Below are positions 1 through 7,336 of a stretch of DNA of 64,000 nt, in pieces. The DNA lies in contig CAYMTE010000002.1 in assembly GCA_964393325.1 (NCBI GenBank), positions 1-64,000 on the forward strand, in the 5' to 3' direction. This DNA is from JBAZWV01 sp964393325. Lineage in GTDB: Bacteria; Patescibacteriota; Patescibacteriia; 2-12-FULL-60-25. The notes beneath the pieces are model-generated. The model searched no databases. It saw only the letters and a program-made list of their open reading frames with translations, and was not told where the DNA came from. Position numbers and translations under genes: made by a program. Position 1 is the first letter of the stretch, and the number at the start of each line of letters is the position of its first letter.

Positions 1-21
1 TAATCCTAATATCAAGCATAC

Positions 22-50
22 TTGACAAAATGACCAAATAATGCTATAGT
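22..50 (+). promoter_or_regulatory. Sigma70-type promoter of the 97-aa gene
   Basis: A perfect TTGACA (22-27) is followed after 17 bases by TATAGT (45-50), with TGC just before it giving an extended -10. Transcription would start near 57 and leave a leader of about 140 bases. This is one of the best consensus promoters in the window. Confidence 0.75.
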
Positions 51-92
51 TATTTGTTAAAAAATCGAACATATTATCCATAAAAAAGGCTG

Positions 93-149
93 CACCACCA
101 AGCTTTTCTCTCGATCTCTCTCCGAGGTCCGCAGAAACGCTCGGTGGTG
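93..149 (+). promoter_or_regulatory. Long hairpin in the leader of the 97-aa gene
   Basis: Positions 93-103 (CACCACCAAGC) pair with 139-149 (GCTCGGTGGTG) over 11 positions with one A-C mismatch. The stem encloses about 35 bases rich in CTCTC/GAGG that can pair further. It lies between the promoter and the Shine-Dalgarno site, so it could control translation or transcript stability. No known riboswitch consensus was recognised. Confidence 0.4.
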
Positions 150-195
150 AAAATCACGGAGACATTGCTACACAAACCCTTTTTCGGAGGCAGAC

Positions 196-489
196 ATGAT
201 CAAGGCGACGGATTCCAGCATGAGCACCACGACCTTTATCACGCACAACACGGCCTACACCGTATCACGCTCCGGCCTCTGTGTGGGAGCGCAGGATCGG
301 AAAACACTGCGGCCTATCAACCACCTCGCAATCGGCATGGTGCTCGAGTGCGGGGGCAAGGTTCACGAAAACGGCGCGGTAGTGCCCGCAGAGAGCCCCA
401 CCATCGGGCACGTCCTCATCTTCGCGAGCACGCGCGCGGGGAACAAAAAGAGGATGATCGTCACGAGCAAGATCGAGCTCGTCCAGTAG
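196..489 (+). CDS. Unknown small protein (97 aa)
   Basis: I do not recognise this family. The protein is short and looks soluble: no signal peptide or membrane segment, a mixed beta-type pattern, and three cysteines (two in the first half of the chain). It starts at an ATG six bases after a clear Shine-Dalgarno (GGAGG near 185-190), behind a consensus promoter and a structured leader, and is closed by two hairpins. Codon use favours GGG, CTG, AGC and AAG more than the housekeeping genes do, which may indicate acquisition. No partner gene shares its transcript. Its function is unknown. Confidence 0.7.
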   Translation: MIKATDSSMSTTTFITHNTAYTVSRSGLCVGAQDRKTLRPINHLAIGMVLECGGKVHENGAVVPAESPTIGHVLIFASTRAGNKKRMIVTSKIELVQ

Positions 490-506
490 CCCTTCTTACT
501 TTCTTT

Positions 507-534
507 GTTCGGGAGACCTACACATCTCCCGAAC
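507..534 (+). terminator. Hairpin after the 97-aa gene
   Basis: A perfect 10-bp inverted repeat (GTTCGGGAGA / TCTCCCGAAC) has an 8-base loop and sits 17 bases after the stop codon. The T-tract is weak, so it may stabilise the transcript end rather than terminate alone. Confidence 0.5.
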
Positions 535-619
535 GCAGTACCGAACTCATAACGCCGTTGTGATTTCGGCCCTGTCCCCTTCCGTCCTCATCCGATAACA
601 ACGCGTCATACACATCACT

Positions 620-641
620 AAACCGTCCAAAAGGACGGTTT
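620..641. terminator. Bidirectional terminator between the 97-aa and HD genes
   Basis: The stem AAACCGTCC / GGACGGTTT has an AAAA loop and is followed by TTG TT on the plus strand. It could end transcription from the plus-strand 97-aa gene and from the minus-strand HD gene. The rest of 535-757 shows no coding signal. Confidence 0.55.
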
Positions 642-757
642 TGTTGATGCGATCCGGACATTCTTGTATTCGAGAGTCTCCGAACGCAAAACACCCTGAC
701 GAGACGACGACTCGAGAGGATGCGGCGTCGGTGTCGGTGGGTGTTGAGATGTTGTAG

Positions 758-1396
758 CTATTCATCGTCCAGAGAACGTCGACGGGAACGATCCGCGATC
801 TTCTCCGCGACGAATTTCTGAAACGGCTCGTACAGCACACGGACGCTCTCGAATTCAGTGGAAAGCGCGAGAAGCGGTTCGTGATGCCGTTCGAGAACAT
901 CCAAGAACTCCATTCTGCCGAGCTTGACCTGTGAATACGCATAAAAGACGTATCCCATGCGCTCGATCACATTGAAGAATCGCCCATCGAGCGATTCCCG
1001 CTCTCCTTCCACGGCATAGGCATCTAGGAACACGTCCTTGATAGTGTCGGGCAAAACCTTCAAGAGATCAAAGACGATTTCGTATTCGAGCTTTCGTAGG
1101 CCTTCCCATACCAATGGATGATTCTTCACCGCATAGGCAACGTCACCCATGTGGCCTTCGCCCAAGTCGTGCACGGATGCGGCAAGCAGAATCCTCGCGT
1201 CGTTCAGTTGATGTCGACCGCTTTTTCGCTCGATGGCCAGCATAGCTCCGGCGAGCCAGACGCTGACCAAGCTGTGCGTTTCTACGGTTTCCCGTTCCGC
1301 TTCCGGCAGACTGGGATAGTGCGTCCAGCGTCGGACTTTCCGGAGCATATCCGGAGCGCTGGAGAGAAAACGAGCAAATGCCTTTACAGAGTTCAA
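758..1396 (-). CDS. HD-domain phosphohydrolase (YfbR-like)
   Basis: The 212-aa protein has the metal-binding HD signature: His41 in the first helix, His76-Asp77 in SVHDLGEGH, and a later Asp near residue 137. That arrangement and length resemble YfbR-type 5'-deoxynucleotidases, which remove phosphate from dNMPs, so a nucleotide-pool role is plausible but inferred. The start is a TTG, chosen because a perfect AAGGAGG lies six bases before it; no ATG fits. The HAD gene upstream ends 47 bases away on the same strand, so the two may be co-transcribed. The last residues are Arg-rich. Confidence 0.7.
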   Translation of the reverse strand: MNSVKAFARFLSSAPDMLRKVRRWTHYPSLPEAERETVETHSLVSVWLAGAMLAIERKSGRHQLNDARILLAASVHDLGEGHMGDVAYAVKNHPLVWEGLRKLEYEIVFDLLKVLPDTIKDVFLDAYAVEGERESLDGRFFNVIERMGYVFYAYSQVKLGRMEFLDVLERHHEPLLALSTEFESVRVLYEPFQKFVAEKIADRSRRRSLDDE

Positions 1397-1443
1397 TGTA
1401 CACCTCCTTCGGTCGATAGGTTGTCAGGTTTTGTTCCAAATGA

Positions 1444-2088
1444 CTAGTACCCCCTATCAGGAATAGTAATACCCTCATCGGAAATAACGTTTAACGTTTT
1501 GAGTTGCTCAAGAAGCTCTGCAAATCCGGTATATAAGATTGGTTCATAACCAATTTCCGAGGCCCTCGATAAACTCTTTTCCGCGTCATCAATATATGCA
1601 AGTTCCGTGATGTTTACATTCAGGCGACGAGCTAGTTCCAAGAACGCTTCCGGTTCTGGTTTCATTACTCCTATTTCAGCAGAGAAGATGACCGTATCAA
1701 AAAGACTGTCTAAATCAATTTTTCTCGCTTCATCCGCTCCCTTGATGGAATTATTACTCAGAAGTCCGACCTTGAATCCTTTCTCTTTAAGGAGACGGAC
1801 AAGTTGAAGCATTCTTCGGTCGACCTGGGGAGAGGGCAAATTGTTTAAGAAGGCGCGGTACGCTTCAATCCGATCCTCCTTTCCTAATGCTTTGAGAATC
1901 TCAATCGACATTTCCTCATACGAATGCGTTCCCTTGTTGTGAAGATGATTATGAAGAAAATAGGCGCGATTGAATTCTTCCAGAGAGACGCCCGCTGTTT
2001 CAGCGGCCATTTCTGAAAAAGGTCTGCCTGGGGTCACAAAAATAACTCCTCCCCAATCAAAACCAATAGCGGCGATCTTTTTTGTCAT
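1444..2088 (-). CDS. HAD-superfamily hydrolase (subfamily IA type)
   Basis: All HAD motifs are visible in 214 aa: nucleophile Asp11 in GFDWGGVI, motif II Ser/Asn in LLSNNS, motif III Lys in GVMKPEPEAF, and motif IV Asp-Asp in YIDDAEKS. The second Asp of the usual DxD is Gly, as in the DxGGV group (for example YihX-like sugar phosphatases), so a small phosphorylated metabolite is the likely substrate; which one is unknown. The start ATG has no Shine-Dalgarno. The sequence is AT-richer than its neighbours, a hint of different ancestry. The HD gene follows in the same direction. Confidence 0.8.
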   Translation of the reverse strand: MTKKIAAIGFDWGGVIFVTPGRPFSEMAAETAGVSLEEFNRAYFLHNHLHNKGTHSYEEMSIEILKALGKEDRIEAYRAFLNNLPSPQVDRRMLQLVRLLKEKGFKVGLLSNNSIKGADEARKIDLDSLFDTVIFSAEIGVMKPEPEAFLELARRLNVNITELAYIDDAEKSLSRASEIGYEPILYTGFAELLEQLKTLNVISDEGITIPDRGY

Positions 2089-2159
2089 AGGGTCTAGTAC
2101 GCGTCACAAGGACAACCTGGCGGTGAAAGCGTTTTTGACGTATGTGGGTCGGAATCGAA

Positions 2160-2459
2160 TTACGCCTTTTTTACAATTATCGTTAGTGGGTTACTAAAAG
2201 AGAATGTATTGCCTGATCTTCGCATTGAAGCTCCCTGCGAAAGAAGTTTTTTTATCTCCCAACTTGCCGGCGCGCAGCCAACGAGCACAACGACCATGAC
2301 GACGATACAGGCTATTGCAACAAAGGGAGCATAGGTACCGAGCATGGAAGAAAAAAACTGGGAGCCAAGACCCAAGAATAATGCGTAGTAATAGAGCGCC
2401 CGATAAGTATAGACAAAACTTACTTCGTCTCCGGTCTCTTTTCTTTCATAGAAAGCCAT
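2160..2459 (-). CDS. Small membrane protein, unknown function
   Basis: The likely start is the ATG at 2459, giving about 99 aa; a longer reading to 2534 would run into the hairpin region and adds no recognisable sequence. Two hydrophobic segments are visible, around residues 23-42 (ALYYYALFLGLGSQF) and 48-65 (FVAIACIVVMVVVLVGC), followed by a basic polar tail. No known family was recognised. There is no Shine-Dalgarno. It stands alone between tRNA-Asp and the HAD gene. The coding call is moderate because the protein is short. Confidence 0.5.
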   Translation of the reverse strand: MAFYERKETGDEVSFVYTYRALYYYALFLGLGSQFFSSMLGTYAPFVAIACIVVMVVVLVGCAPASWEIKKLLSQGASMRRSGNTFSFSNPLTIIVKKA

Positions 2460-2524
2460 ATACGACGAGTATAAACTATATTTGGGATAATATAGAAGCG
2501 ACCCACTCGGGTCATTTTTGCATG

Positions 2525-2584
2525 GCGGAGCCACGTCGCTTCGCTCTCACGAAAACCTTCGGGTTTTCGTGCGCTTTCCTCCGC
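2525..2584. repeat. Nested inverted repeats upstream of the small membrane gene
   Basis: An outer GCGGAG / CTCCGC pair (2525-2530, 2579-2584) encloses a perfect ACGAAAACC-TTCG-GGTTTTCGT hairpin (2549-2570). A further CGTGGC-AGC-GCCACG hairpin lies at 2659-2673. The stretch 2460-2717 has no gene I can support. Confidence 0.5.
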
Positions 2585-2685
2585 AAGTGGAAACTCCCGT
2601 TTTCACCCTTTCCTCGTTCGAATCCCCTCCTCCTCATCCAACATACAAAAGCTCTTTTCGTGGCAGCGCCACGTGAAGCGAACGC

Positions 2686-2713
2686 AAAAGCCCCCGCTTT
2701 CGCGAGAGCTTTT
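2686..2713 (-). terminator. Terminator of tRNA-Asp
   Basis: A 12-bp stem including G-T pairs (AAAAGCTCTCGC / GCGGGGGCTTTT on the minus strand, GAAA loop) begins four bases after the tRNA 3' end and ends in a run of T. Confidence 0.6.
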
Positions 2714-2717
2714 TACG

Positions 2718-2795
2718 TGGCGGGTGCGAAGGGATTCGAACCCTCGGTCTTCTCCGTGACAGGGAGACGTGTTAACCGGGCTACACCACGCACCC
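2718..2795 (-). tRNA. tRNA-Asp (GTC)
   Basis: The minus strand folds into a full cloverleaf. The acceptor GGGTGCG (from 2795) pairs with CGCACCC, the discriminator base is G, and CCA is encoded (2718-2720). The anticodon stem TCTCC/GGAGA holds the loop CTGTCAC, so the anticodon is GTC. The T arm carries GTTCGAATC. Length is 78 bases. Confidence 0.93.
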
Positions 2796-2866
2796 ATGCT
2801 CGCATTGACGAGCTCTATTCCGTTCGACCTCACAGGCCTCACGTCATCGCGCTCGTCAGCTCCGCT

Positions 2867-2934
2867 TTGCCTCGCGTGGCGAGGCAAGTCCGTCTGCTGA
2901 CGGACAGTAGGAGCCTGTATGAACAGGTCCTCCT
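2867..2934. repeat. Three consecutive hairpins in a non-coding stretch
   Basis: TTGCCTCG-CGTGG-CGAGGCAA (2867-2887) is followed at once by GTCCGTC-TGCT-GACGGAC (2888-2905), then by AGGAGCCTG / CAGG-CTCCT with a small bulge (2909-2934). The stretch 2796-3053 contains no supported gene. It could be a small RNA or the leader of the Rrf2 gene; the strand is unresolved. Confidence 0.4.
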
Positions 2935-3053
2935 TGCGGAACGCACCCCCGTCAAGGACGGTGAGATGCCGCGAGAAAGTACCATGCGTTTTTGCATTTG
3001 GCAAGAGGACGCTTGACGCGCCTCCCCGTCCCCACGTACGCTCTTCCTATCGC

Positions 3054-3491
3054 ATGAAAACGCTGTTCCGCATTCCCATGCGGGTCCACAATGGACTCCT
3101 CCTCATGAGCTATCTCGCCACGAATCACGTGTCGGGCGTTCCGATATCCCTCGATGAAATCGCGGAACGCGAACATACCTCCCAAGGCTTCCTCGAAGAA
3201 ATCGCAACCAGCCTTAAAACCGCCGGGCTTATCGAAGGAAAACGTGGATCAAAAGGCGGATATCTTTTGAGTCGCGCGCCGGAAGCAATCACCGTGTCCG
3301 AAATCATCGATGCGCTCGAAGGACCGGTCGCGCTCGTTGATTGCCTCATGGAAGACGTCTCCTGCCCTTCCGAGCACGGGTGCTCAAACCGCAAAATCTG
3401 GAAGACGGTGCAAGATCGTATCACCGAAACACTCGACGGCATTCATCTCTCCGACCTCGTTGCGTCAACATACAAAACCGCACGCGTATGA
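3054..3491 (+). CDS. Rrf2-family transcriptional regulator
   Basis: The 145-aa protein has the Rrf2 layout: an N-terminal winged helix (residues 1-60, with ISLDEIAEREHTSQGFLEEIATSL) and a GSKGGYLL wing, then three cysteines near residues 98-112 spaced C-x6-C-x5-C. In the IscR/NsrR/RsrR group such cysteines hold an iron-sulfur cluster, so redox, iron or NO sensing is likely but unproven. The ATG at 3054 is chosen because Rrf2 proteins begin just before the helix. No Shine-Dalgarno is seen; a possible TTGACG (3013-3018) lies upstream. It overlaps the EVE gene through ATGA. Confidence 0.82.
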   Translation: MKTLFRIPMRVHNGLLLMSYLATNHVSGVPISLDEIAEREHTSQGFLEEIATSLKTAGLIEGKRGSKGGYLLSRAPEAITVSEIIDALEGPVALVDCLMEDVSCPSEHGCSNRKIWKTVQDRITETLDGIHLSDLVASTYKTARV

Positions 3492-3913
3492 ACTATTGGC
3501 TCCTCAAAACCGAACCCGAGGTCTATTCCTGGGAACGCCTCGTGGAAGATCAACGCACACGCTGGGAAGGCGTGCGGAATTATCAGGCACGAAATAATCT
3601 CCGCGAGATGAAACCCGGCGATCTCGCCTTCATCTATCACAGTGGAGACGAAAAAATGATCATGGGCATCGCGCGCATCACGAGTGAACCGTATGACGAT
3701 CCGACGGCAAGCGAAGGCAACTGGTCGGTCGTTGACATCGAACAGGTCAAAGCGCTTGTGCGACCGGTGAGTCTGGAAGAAATCAAAAACACCTACCTGC
3801 TCAACGTCATGCCCCTTGCGACGCAATCGCGATTATCGGTTCAACCCGTGACCGAAACGCAGTGGAATCTCATCCTGAAGATCGCGAAGACAGACGTCTC
3901 GCTCACGCCGTGA
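3488..3913 (+). CDS. EVE-domain protein
   Basis: The 141-aa sequence opens with MNYWLLKTEPEVYSW and continues with WEGVRNYQARNNLREMKPGDLAFIYHS, the signature of the EVE (thymocyte nuclear protein 1-like) fold. EVE domains bind modified bases in DNA or RNA; the ligand here is unknown. The start ATG overlaps the stop of the Rrf2 gene (ATGA), so the two are translationally coupled and may share control. The 3' end overlaps the convergent pyruvate kinase gene by 11 bases. The length is normal for a stand-alone EVE protein. Confidence 0.88.
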   Translation: MNYWLLKTEPEVYSWERLVEDQRTRWEGVRNYQARNNLREMKPGDLAFIYHSGDEKMIMGIARITSEPYDDPTASEGNWSVVDIEQVKALVRPVSLEEIKNTYLLNVMPLATQSRLSVQPVTETQWNLILKIAKTDVSLTP

Positions 3914-5330
3914 GCACTTCAACGCGCGCCACGCCCGAACGGCGCGTTCCTTGCGTTCCGATAACAAGCACGAATCGCTGCCCGCGTGTGAGCCGTTTGC
4001 GTCGACGAAGTTGCTCGATGCCAAGCGCCACGATCGCCTCCGGTTCGCGTTTGGACGGGAGAAGGATCGCTTCAACGCCCCACACGAGGCGAAGCACGCG
4101 CGCGAGATGCGCATCCGTGACACAGGCATAGATCGGAACTTCCGGTCGATACATGCTCGCATCCGTTGCCGCTCGTCCGTCATCCGTTACAACGACGATC
4201 GGCGGACGACCAAGCGCTTCAACCAACATACGCACCGTGGCTCCAACCGCTTCGTCCGTATTTTGCGGCAAGGTCACGTCCACGGCATTCACATCATCAA
4301 AACGGGACGCTTCGGTCGCGCGAATCGTGTCAGCCATGACGCGCACTGCCTCGACCGGAAACGCGCCTGCCGCGGTTTCACCCGAGAGCATCACCGCATC
4401 CGCGTGATCAATCACCGCGTTTGCGACGTCCGAAACTTCTGCACGCGTCGGTCGCGGATTCCGAATCATAGAATCAAGCATTTGCGTCGCGACAATCACC
4501 GGACGTCCGGCCGCGCGTGATGCGGCGATCAACTGCTTTTGCACCACGGGCACAGACGTCGCAGCCGTTTCAATACCGAGGTCGCCGCGCGCAATCATCA
4601 CCGCATCGGCAAGCGCCACGATGTCATCGAAGCGGTCTACTGCTTCCTGCTTCTCGATCTTCACAATAATCTTGATGCGCTTTCCCGCCGCGCCTTTTCG
4701 ATCCAATACGCGACGGAGATCCGACACGTCTTTTGGCGATCGCACGAAAGACAGCGCAACAAAATCCACGCCCAAAGACACGCCAAACACCGCATCCGCA
4801 CGATCCTTATCTGACAACGCGGGAACAGAGAGTTTTGTGCCCGGAAGATTCAATCCCTTGTGAGACAATAAGACGCCGCCTTGGACAACCTGCGTGATAA
4901 TGCGTCGACCATCAATGCGCTCAACAGTCACTTCAAGAGCACCGTCATCCAATAGCAATCGTCCGCCTTTTTTGACGTCACGATGCAACGTATCAAGCGT
5001 CACGGGGATATCGCCCGACGCGATCGACGAACCTGTTGCAAACACGGCGCGTTCACCGGCAACAAGCCGCACGCCTTCTTTTGGCAGATCTCCAACACGA
5101 ATTTTTGGCCCCTGTAGATCCTGCAAAATGGCAAACGGTGATCCGAGTCGCTTTCCCACGAGCGAGAGATGCTTCATCATCGCTCGATGCTCCTCATAGG
5201 TGCCGTGAGAAAAATTCAACCGTGCAACATCCATCCCCGCTTGCCCCATTCTCAACAACGTCGACACGTCACGCGAAGACGGCCCAATGGTACACACGAT
5301 CTTTGTTCGTTTCGAGGGAGATGCCAACAT
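3903..5330 (-). CDS. pyk: Pyruvate kinase
   Basis: The 475-aa protein covers the whole enzyme. It opens with RTKIVCTIGPSS, then has RLNFSHG, the K-containing IVKIEK stretch with the catalytic lysine near residue 220, and MIARGDLGIE which binds the metal and phosphate. The C-terminal domain begins after residue 350. It transfers phosphate from phosphoenolpyruvate to ADP and is the last step of glycolysis; enolase, PGK and GAPDH also lie in this window. A -10 box sits eight bases before the ATG and no Shine-Dalgarno is present. Confidence 0.95.
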   Translation of the reverse strand: MLASPSKRTKIVCTIGPSSRDVSTLLRMGQAGMDVARLNFSHGTYEEHRAMMKHLSLVGKRLGSPFAILQDLQGPKIRVGDLPKEGVRLVAGERAVFATGSSIASGDIPVTLDTLHRDVKKGGRLLLDDGALEVTVERIDGRRIITQVVQGGVLLSHKGLNLPGTKLSVPALSDKDRADAVFGVSLGVDFVALSFVRSPKDVSDLRRVLDRKGAAGKRIKIIVKIEKQEAVDRFDDIVALADAVMIARGDLGIETAATSVPVVQKQLIAASRAAGRPVIVATQMLDSMIRNPRPTRAEVSDVANAVIDHADAVMLSGETAAGAFPVEAVRVMADTIRATEASRFDDVNAVDVTLPQNTDEAVGATVRMLVEALGRPPIVVVTDDGRAATDASMYRPEVPIYACVTDAHLARVLRLVWGVEAILLPSKREPEAIVALGIEQLRRRKRLTRGQRFVLVIGTQGTRRSGVARVEVLTA

Positions 5331-5338
5331 ACGGGCGC

Positions 5339-5367
5339 ATCATAGCGCGCCGGCGTACGCTCGTCAT
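5339..5367 (-). promoter_or_regulatory. Promoter of pyk (near-leaderless)
   Basis: On the minus strand ATGACG (5362-5367) is followed after 17 bases by TATGAT (5339-5344), eight bases before the start codon at 5330. Transcription would start within a base or two of the ATG. The -35 falls at the end of nrdR. Confidence 0.5.
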
Positions 5368-5834
5368 GACGATGAAGGAGGAACCTCCTTGAGTTCGTCA
5401 AGCTCTTTCTTAAAGGATTTCACGTCTTCAAACGATCGATACACAGAGGCGAATCGAATATATGCCACCTGATCAAACTCCTTCAGACGGTTCATGGCGA
5501 TCTCACCGATCTGCGCGCTTTTGATTTCTCCCCCATCTGTCGTGCGTTGGATATCACGCTCAATGCCATGCACAAGTCCACGAAACTCCGCATCGGTATG
5601 TGAACGTTTTTCAAGCGCGCGACGAAGCCCGCGCTCAATTTTTTCGCGCTCGTACGCTTCTGCTTTTCCATTCCGCTTTATGACACGGACATCCAGCAGC
5701 TCTACGTCTTCATTCGTTGAAAATCGATAGCCGCACTTATCACACTCGCGTCGTCGACGGATGGACGTGCCATCTGAAGCAAGGCGCGTATCAATCACCT
5801 TCGTATCTTCATGCGAGCAGACCGGGCAATGCAT
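5364..5834 (-). CDS. nrdR: Transcriptional repressor NrdR
   Basis: The 156-aa protein has the two NrdR parts: an N-terminal zinc ribbon (CPVC at 3-6 and CDKC near 34-37, with SIRRRREC between) and an ATP-cone from about residue 48 (VIKRNGKAEAYEREKIERGL). NrdR senses ATP/dATP and represses ribonucleotide reductase genes. No nrd gene is in this window, so its targets are elsewhere. The length matches the family. It lies between ftsZ and pyk on the same strand with short gaps. Confidence 0.95.
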   Translation of the reverse strand: MHCPVCSHEDTKVIDTRLASDGTSIRRRRECDKCGYRFSTNEDVELLDVRVIKRNGKAEAYEREKIERGLRRALEKRSHTDAEFRGLVHGIERDIQRTTDGGEIKSAQIGEIAMNRLKEFDQVAYIRFASVYRSFEDVKSFKKELDELKEVPPSSS

Positions 5835-5886
5835 AGATCAAAAAAGTCATCCCTTTTTTCTTCCCACCACGCCCTCAATGCCCCTC

Positions 5887-7221
5887 CTACATCATCTTCT
5901 TTCGGATAAATGCCGGGATTTCCAAATCGTCATCTCCAGAATCCTTTGGTGCCGGAGCTTGCGCCGGAGGTGGAACGGGCGGACGACTTGATTGAATCGG
6001 TGCGTACGACGGCGTCTGGACATGCGGCTGACGAGCCGCAGGTTGCATATCGACATGCGGAGCGCGAGACGGAACATCTTCCGCAACCGTGCGTGGCGGT
6101 TCGGGGGCCGTCATCGGAGCCGCATCTTGTCGCACAGGAACCGAACGAGGTTCGGCCGCCGGAACCGATCGCGATGCGAATGAAACACGCTCAAGCGATT
6201 CCACCGGACGAGACGGGGGCACGTACACACCGGAACCAATCACGGATTTCGCCTTTGGTCGCTCTGAGCGCTGATCAAATCCCGTTGCGATCACCGTCAC
6301 CTTCACTTCATCCTTCATCGCTTCATCAATAATCGCACCGAAGATAACCTTCGCCTGCGGATCTGCGGACTGCGTGATCACCTTCGCAGCTTCTGACACC
6401 TCATACATCCCGAGATTGGACCCACCCGTAATGGTGAAGAGAATCCCCTTTGCGCCATCAATTGAAACTTCAAGCAACGGGGAGGCAATCGCGCCCTTTG
6501 CCGCATCCGCCGCGCGATTCTCTCCATGACCTCGACCGATCCCCATCAATGCGGACCCGCGATTCGCCATGATAGCCCGCACGTCCGCGAAGTCGACGTT
6601 GATAAGACCGGGAACCGTAATGAGTTCAGAAATGCCCTGTACGCCCTGACGAAGAACATCGTCGACGATTTCAAACGCGTCGAGCAACGACGTCTTCCGA
6701 TCAATGATCTGTAAGATGCGATCATTCGGGATCGTGATCATCGTATCAACTGACTCCGTCAATTTTTCGTATCCCTGTTCTGCGATCACACGTCGCTGTG
6801 CGCCTTCAAACAAAAACGGACGCGTAACAACCGCAACCGTGAGCGCACCCATCTCTTGCGCGATCGCCGCGACCACCGGACCTGCGCCCGTCCCCGTTCC
6901 CCCGCCAAGTCCGCAGGTGACGAACACCATGTCTGCGCCCTTCAATGCTTCACGGATTTCATTTGCGCTTTCTTCTGCCGCACGTGCGCCGACATCCGGA
7001 TCCATGCCGGCGCCAAGACCGCGCGTCGCCGCTTTTCCAATGTGAAGCTTTACCGATGCGAGAGAATGATGAAGCGCCTGAACATCCGTATTCATGGCGA
7101 TAAACTCAACACCGCGAATCTTCGATGCAACCATGCGGTTCACCGCTGATCCTCCAGATCCACCCACGCCAACAACTTTGATCTTTGCAAATGTTTCGAT
7201 GTCGGGTTTGATTTCAGCCAT
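5887..7221 (-). CDS. ftsZ: Cell division protein FtsZ
   Basis: FtsZ is the tubulin-like GTPase that forms the division ring. The 444-aa protein has the GTP-binding motif GGGTGTGAGP near residue 104, the early loop VGGSGGSAVNRM, and the T7-loop region NVDFADVRAIM that supplies the catalytic Asp. A variable Pro/Arg-rich linker (about 325-425) leads to a conserved C-terminal peptide, LEIPAFIRKKMM, which docks FtsA. FtsA is encoded 1.6 kb upstream on the same strand, separated by two unknown genes. A possible TATTCA -10 lies five bases before the ATG. Confidence 0.96.
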   Translation of the reverse strand: MAEIKPDIETFAKIKVVGVGGSGGSAVNRMVASKIRGVEFIAMNTDVQALHHSLASVKLHIGKAATRGLGAGMDPDVGARAAEESANEIREALKGADMVFVTCGLGGGTGTGAGPVVAAIAQEMGALTVAVVTRPFLFEGAQRRVIAEQGYEKLTESVDTMITIPNDRILQIIDRKTSLLDAFEIVDDVLRQGVQGISELITVPGLINVDFADVRAIMANRGSALMGIGRGHGENRAADAAKGAIASPLLEVSIDGAKGILFTITGGSNLGMYEVSEAAKVITQSADPQAKVIFGAIIDEAMKDEVKVTVIATGFDQRSERPKAKSVIGSGVYVPPSRPVESLERVSFASRSVPAAEPRSVPVRQDAAPMTAPEPPRTVAEDVPSRAPHVDMQPAARQPHVQTPSYAPIQSSRPPVPPPAQAPAPKDSGDDDLEIPAFIRKKMM

Positions 7222-7336
7222 AGCAATGAATACGTGATGTGATCATTCATGGCTTCATTGAGCCATAAAAGTGATCTTGTGAGCTAACGATACAAACCAG
7301 CACACCGGACGTCAAGCGAACAAAAAAAGACCTCGA

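Noticed and set aside
144..563. Long open frame overlapping the 97-aa gene in another frame
   Set aside because: It is rich in Arg/His with low-complexity runs, starts inside the leader hairpin region and has no ribosome site; the 97-aa frame has a proper Shine-Dalgarno and promoter.
2315..3016. 233-codon plus-strand frame
   Set aside because: It runs through the whole tRNA-Asp gene and several hairpins and shows no protein-like pattern.
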